Shown here: in pieces, positions 60,164 through 64,000 of the stretch | Layout of the letters: every line of letters starts with the position of its first letter | Numbering within the stretch: the stretch's first letter is position 1 | Assembly (NCBI GenBank): GCA_965199905.1 | Contig: OZ241366.1 | Coordinates: forward strand, 1,674,001-1,738,000 | From: Ilyomonas sp965199905 | GTDB taxonomy: Bacteria; Bacteroidota; Bacteroidia; Chitinophagales; Chitinophagaceae | Direction of reading: 5' to 3' | Length of the DNA stretch: 64,000 nucleotides | Translations under genes and position numbers: made by a program | The notes under the pieces: generated by a model | Told to the model about the DNA's origin: nothing | The model's input: only the letters and a program-made list of their open reading frames with translations | Database searches by the model: none

Positions 60164-63100
60164 ATGAACAAGTTCATTAATAATATCATTTACTTTTCCC
60201 TGCGGCACCGTTACTTCGTGTTCTTTCTCACGCTGGTGCTTGCCATACTGGGTTTTATTTGCTATCGCCTTACGCCGATAGAAACATTTCCCGACGTTAC
60301 CAACACGCAAATTATCATCGTAACGCAGTGGCCGGGACGCAGCGCGGAAGAAGTTGAAAAGTTCGTCACTATTCCGCTGGAAACGGTTCTTAATTCGGTG
60401 CAGAAGAAAGTGAACCTCCGCACCACGTCGGCCTTTGGCTTGTCGTATGTCCGCATCATTTTCGATGATGATGTAGACGATGCTTTTGCGCGGCAACAAG
60501 TGCTAAGCCGTATCACAAATGCCGACCTGCCCGAAGAAGTAAAGCCTGAAGTAGAGCCGCCTTACGGACCTACAGGTGAAATTTATCGCTACACATTACG
60601 CAGCGCTACCACCAGCATCCACGACCTGATGGCAATACAGGACTGGACGCTCGACCGGCAGTTCAAAAGCATTCCCGGCGTTGCCGATGTAAACAGCTTT
60701 GGCGGCGAAGAAAAAATCTATGAAGTCAGCGTCAATCCGAATTATATCACCAAGTATGGACTTACGCCTTTGGATGTGTACGATGCTGTTTCGAAAAGCA
60801 ATGTAAACGTTGGCGGCGATGTAATTGAACGTAACGGGCAGGCATATATAGTGCGCGGCATTGGCTTGCTAAATAACATTGGCGAGATTGAGAATGTCAT
60901 CATTACAAAAGTCAACGGCGTTCCTATTCTTGTTAGAAATGTAGCCACTGTGCAGGAAGCCGGCGCGCCGCGTTTAGGGCAGGTTTCGCGCGATAATGAA
61001 CCAGATGTAATTGAAGGCATCGTAGTGATGCGCAAGGGAGAAAACCCGGCTGAAGTACTGAACCTGATTCACGATAAGGTAAAAGACCTGAACGAAAATG
61101 TTTTGCCTAAAGATGTAAAAATCGTTCCCTTTTACGACCGTACAAAACTGATGGACATTGCTACCGAAACGGTGATTCATAACCTGGTTGAAGGCATCGT
61201 GTTGGTTACCTGTATCGTGTTCCTTTTCATGCTCGACCTGCGTGCAACCATTACGGTTGCTATCATCATTCCGCTGTCGCTGCTTTTCGCCTTTATTTGT
61301 ATGCGCATTAAGGGAATGAGTGCAAACTTATTGTCGATGGGCGCTGTCGATTTCGGTATCATCATAGATGGTGCAGTGGTAATGGTGGAAGGCTTGTATG
61401 TGGCGCTTGATCATCGCGCAAAAGAAGTAGGTATGGAACGGTTTAATAAGCTTGCCAAGCTGGGCTTGTTTAAAAATGTAGGCACCGAAATGGGCAAGGC
61501 AATTTTCTTTTCCAAGCTCATCATTATTACCTGCCTTATTCCCATTTTCGCCTTTCAAAAAGTAGAAGGTAAAATCTTTTCGCCGCTGGCTTATACGTTA
61601 AGCTTTGCCTTGCTTGGCGCACTTCTTTTTACCTTAACTCTTGTACCTGCGCTTTCTAGTATTTTACTAAGAAAGAATGTAAAAGAAAAGCACAATATGG
61701 TTGTTTCCGGGCTTGAAAACGGCATCCGGAAATCGTTTGAAAAAATTTATAAAGTTCCGAAACTAAGCCTGCTGATTGCGCTGGCATTTATGGTTGTTAC
61801 CTTCTTTTCAGTGAAGTTGTTGGGCACCGAATTTTTACCGGAATTAAATGAAGGCGCGCTTTGGGTAGAAAGCGAATTGCCAATGAGCGTAAGCTTGTCG
61901 GAAGCAGAAAGTATTTCCACCAAAATGGTGAGTATTCTTCACCACTTTCCCGAAGTACAACAAACACTTTCGCAAGTGGGCAGAACGAATGACGGCACCG
62001 ACCCGAAAGGATTTTTCGATGTACAGATACAGGTTGATTTAAAGCCTAAAATGAAATGGCCGAATGGCGTGAATGAGGAAGCATTAATAGACAGCATGAA
62101 CCGGCAGCTTACTAAAATTCCGGGCGTTGTGTTTAACTATTCGCAACCTATTCGCGACAACGTAGAAGAAGCGGTAGCCGGCATGAATGCTGCTTTAGCG
62201 GTAAAGATTTACGGTCCGGATTTTCAGACGTTAGATAAACTTGCTGACCAGGTAAAAGCCCAGTTGGCAACCGTAAGAGGTGTTGAAGATTTGGGTGTGC
62301 TGCGCAATTTGGGTCAACCGGAATTCCGCATAGAACTGGACAACCAAAAGATGGCTTTGTATGGTGTAAATGTGGCTGATGCAAACGCCATTATTGAAAT
62401 GGCAATTGGCGGCAAAGCAGCAACGGAATTATACCAGGATGAACGCAAATTCGATATCCGTATCCGATACCAAAAAGAGTTTCGCGACTCGCAGGATAAA
62501 ATTGAAAACCTGATGATTCCTACCAAAGACAGCGCAAAAATTCCGCTAAAGCAAATTGCCAATATTCGTACGTTAACAGGACCGGCTTTCATATACCGAG
62601 ATAACAACAGCCGCTACATTGGTGTCAAGTTTTCTATTCGTGAACGCGACCTTGGCAGCACAATTGCCGAAGCGCAGCAGAAGGTAAATGCGCATGTTAA
62701 GTTTCCGCATGGATACACAACCACATGGAATGGTGAGTTTGAAAATCAGCAGCGCGCTTCTAAAACATTAACGCGCGTAGTACCGGTTTGCCTGCTGGCT
62801 ATCTTCCTCATTTTGTTCGTAATGTTTGGCAATGTAAAAGATGCTTTGCTGGTCATTATGAACGTGCCGTTTGCTTTAATCGGTGGCATTCTCGCCTTGC
62901 ATATAACGCGAATGAACTTCAGCATTTCTGCCGGCATTGGGTTCATTGCTTTGTTTGGGGTTTGTATTCAAAATGGCGTGATCCTTATATCTGTTTTTCG
63001 TAAAAATTTAGAAGCAAAAATGCCGTTGAAAGAGGCGCTTACGCAAGGCGTTGTTTCGCGTGTTCGTCCTGTGATTATGACAGCTTTAATGGGTGCGATT

Positions 63101-63301
63101 GGTTTGTTACCAGCGGCGCTTAGTACAGGCATTGGCAGCGAAACACAGAAGCCGCTGGCAATTGTTGTAATCGGCGGGTTGGTTACTTCTACCATTCTTA
63201 CGCTATTGATATTGCCTATCATTTATGCATCCGTTTACCGGCTTTTGCACAAAAGAGAAAACCGGAAGTTGTTGAAAAAAATGGGTGCCATCAGCAGATA
63301 G
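60164..63301 (+). CDS. Heavy-metal RND efflux pump (CusA/CzcA-like)
   Basis: This 1045-residue inner-membrane RND transporter has twelve helices and two large periplasmic loops. Motifs of the heavy-metal branch are PIETFPDVTNTQIIIVTQWPG, VPFYDRTKLMDIATETVIHNL and the TM4 motif SMGAVDFGIIIDGAVVMVEG with the proton-relay Asp. Also seen are GTEFLPELNEGALWVES and LIALFGVCIQNGVILISVFR. With the adaptor and TolC-like proteins it should export mono- or divalent metal ions. The metal (Cu/Ag or Co/Zn/Cd) cannot be told with certainty. Its start is 474 bases after the adaptor gene. Confidence 0.93.
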   Translation: MNKFINNIIYFSLRHRYFVFFLTLVLAILGFICYRLTPIETFPDVTNTQIIIVTQWPGRSAEEVEKFVTIPLETVLNSVQKKVNLRTTSAFGLSYVRIIFDDDVDDAFARQQVLSRITNADLPEEVKPEVEPPYGPTGEIYRYTLRSATTSIHDLMAIQDWTLDRQFKSIPGVADVNSFGGEEKIYEVSVNPNYITKYGLTPLDVYDAVSKSNVNVGGDVIERNGQAYIVRGIGLLNNIGEIENVIITKVNGVPILVRNVATVQEAGAPRLGQVSRDNEPDVIEGIVVMRKGENPAEVLNLIHDKVKDLNENVLPKDVKIVPFYDRTKLMDIATETVIHNLVEGIVLVTCIVFLFMLDLRATITVAIIIPLSLLFAFICMRIKGMSANLLSMGAVDFGIIIDGAVVMVEGLYVALDHRAKEVGMERFNKLAKLGLFKNVGTEMGKAIFFSKLIIITCLIPIFAFQKVEGKIFSPLAYTLSFALLGALLFTLTLVPALSSILLRKNVKEKHNMVVSGLENGIRKSFEKIYKVPKLSLLIALAFMVVTFFSVKLLGTEFLPELNEGALWVESELPMSVSLSEAESISTKMVSILHHFPEVQQTLSQVGRTNDGTDPKGFFDVQIQVDLKPKMKWPNGVNEEALIDSMNRQLTKIPGVVFNYSQPIRDNVEEAVAGMNAALAVKIYGPDFQTLDKLADQVKAQLATVRGVEDLGVLRNLGQPEFRIELDNQKMALYGVNVADANAIIEMAIGGKAATELYQDERKFDIRIRYQKEFRDSQDKIENLMIPTKDSAKIPLKQIANIRTLTGPAFIYRDNNSRYIGVKFSIRERDLGSTIAEAQQKVNAHVKFPHGYTTTWNGEFENQQRASKTLTRVVPVCLLAIFLILFVMFGNVKDALLVIMNVPFALIGGILALHITRMNFSISAGIGFIALFGVCIQNGVILISVFRKNLEAKMPLKEALTQGVVSRVRPVIMTALMGAIGLLPAALSTGIGSETQKPLAIVVIGGLVTSTILTLLILPIIYASVYRLLHKRENRKLLKKMGAISR

Positions 63302-63356
63302 AAATTATATCCGCATACAAAAGAAAGAGGTGCTCTGCAAAGAGAGACGCTTCTTA

Positions 63357-63397
63357 GTCAGGGTTCTTCATATTTTGAAGACCCTGACTTTTTTTAT
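63357..63397 (+). terminator. Terminator after the RND pump gene
   Basis: GTCAGGGT (63357-63364) pairs with ACCCTGAC (63381-63388), and CTTCA (63366-63370) pairs with TGAAG (63376-63380) inside it. A run of seven or more T follows. Confidence 0.85.
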
Positions 63398-63498
63398 TGC
63401 AACACACAGGTAGATTAAGTTATAGATTTCTATGTGCTTTACTTATGTTTCTATGAGTCTATGTGTTTACTCATCATTACATTATTAGCATCATAACT

Positions 63499-63888
63499 TT
63501 ACAGTGCCTGTATAATCTTCTCCTGAATTTCTTTCATTTCTTCTTTATCAACCGATAATTTTCCTCTTGTAAAATTGATATCGCTGGCATTATTTATTGG
63601 CATCAAATGCACATGTGCATGAGGCACTTCAATACCAATAACCGATACACCACAACGATTGCAATCGAACGATTTCTCGATGGCTTTTGCAATGGGTTTT
63701 GCAAATACCAATATTTCCGAAAGGTACTCATCCGTAAGATCAAACAACTTATCGGTTTCTATTTTCGGCACCACGAGTACATGTCCTTTTACCAAAGGAG
63801 AAACATCTAAAAAGGCAAGAAATTTTTCGTTCTCTTTTATCTTGTAAGAAGGCAGTTCTCCACTAATAATTTTTGAAAAAATAGTCAT
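63499..63888 (-). CDS. HIT-family nucleotide-binding hydrolase
   Basis: This 129-residue histidine-triad protein starts at the ATG at 63888 (MTIFSKIISGELPSYKIKEN), the standard start for the branch. A TTG eight codons earlier is unlikely. The catalytic motif is HAHVHLMPI, with the upstream LVVPK and FLDVSPLVKGHVL region. Such proteins hydrolyse adenosine phosphoramidates and related nucleotides. It is convergent with the efflux pump gene. Confidence 0.93.
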   Translation of the reverse strand: MTIFSKIISGELPSYKIKENEKFLAFLDVSPLVKGHVLVVPKIETDKLFDLTDEYLSEILVFAKPIAKAIEKSFDCNRCGVSVIGIEVPHAHVHLMPINNASDINFTRGKLSVDKEEMKEIQEKIIQAL

Positions 63889-63923
63889 AGTATTATGAAT
63901 TGATGAAGACAAGAATAAAATAA

Positions 63924-63951
63924 AAAAGCGATCCTGTAAAAGATCGCTTTT
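63924..63951. terminator. Hairpin terminator at the right edge
   Basis: AAAAGCGATC (63924-63933) pairs with GATCGCTTTT (63942-63951) around an 8-base loop, flanked by A and T. It probably ends a minus-strand gene entering from the right. Confidence 0.65.
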
Positions 63952-63978
63952 AAAATAATTATTGATGATGATAACAGG

Positions 63979-64000
63979 CTAATTCAAAGCAGGATCAAAA
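63979..64000 (-). CDS. Possible C-terminal end of a gene entering from the right
   Basis: The minus strand reads FDPALN then TAG (63979-63981). The nearby terminator supports a gene end here. Only six residues are visible, so the product is unknown. Confidence 0.3.

Noticed and set aside
1..64000. CRISPR arrays, tRNA or rRNA genes, prophage or intact IS
   Set aside because: No regularly spaced repeats, no tRNA cloverleaf or rRNA text, and no transposase or phage structural gene was seen. The dispersed repeats are kilobases apart and on both strands.

Overview
The window looks like chromosomal DNA of a Bacteroidota bacterium, most likely from the Chitinophagaceae or a close relative. The evidence is a TonB receptor with an N-terminal carboxypeptidase-regulatory-like domain, a fused SecD-SecF protein, two ClpP paralogues beside clpX, a UbiA-type prenyltransferase of the menaquinone type, starts without clear Shine-Dalgarno sequences, and several TAnnTTTG-like -7 promoter boxes. 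The placement rests on gene content read by eye, not on a database search. I see no rRNA, tRNA, CRISPR array, prophage or intact insertion sequence.

Layout. 1-3.6 kb: iron uptake (PepSY membrane protein, cut by the left edge, and a TonB siderophore receptor). 3.7-4.5 kb: a small orphan gene and a broken PhnB-like gene. 4.5-6.4 kb: agmatine-to-putrescine genes aguA and aguB. 6.5-12.8 kb: a 1243-residue membrane histidine kinase, mazG, a decayed membrane-protein gene and dprA. 13-16.9 kb: accD, clpP, clpP, clpX. 17-22.4 kb: a small helical protein, uppP, an MFS transporter, an MBL hydrolase, an rRNA/tRNA methyltransferase, a DinB-like protein and a UbiA prenyltransferase. 22.6-28.5 kb (minus strand): SDR, cystathionine beta-synthase-like enzyme, small membrane protein, class II aldolase, HAD phosphatase, SIMPL protein. 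28.6-32.8 kb (plus strand): DUF2236 protein, methionine-type aminotransferase, an exported unknown and a WcaJ-like sugar phosphotransferase. 33.2-39.2 kb: tatC, a CorC-like membrane protein, a small conserved protein, an M23 peptidase, a nucleotidyltransferase pair and an acyl-CoA ligase. 39.5-47 kb: ftsY, a large gluzincin/propeller envelope protein, a LigT-like protein and an SGNH/MBOAT acylation pair. 47-53 kb: a LolA-like protein, an orphan Dam methylase, ruvC, a flippase-like membrane protein, a DUF3108 protein and a succinate-semialdehyde dehydrogenase. 53-56 kb: secDF. 56.5-63.3 kb: a CusCBA/CzcCBA-type metal efflux operon led by a small exported protein. 63.5 kb: a HIT protein.

Much of the window is cell-envelope and housekeeping function: protein export (SecDF, FtsY, TatC), proteolysis (ClpXP), undecaprenyl-phosphate cycling (UppP, WcaJ-like), surface acylation (MBOAT plus SGNH) and metal or iron traffic.

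The most unusual signal lies between the genes. A family of about 70-110 nt dispersed repeats occurs at least eight times in 64 kb, on both strands and only in intergenic DNA. The copies share conserved ends and come in two interior versions. I do not recognise this family. Two further short inverted-repeat elements (25298-25413, and 43581-43743 with a TTA target duplication) look like non-autonomous transposon relics.
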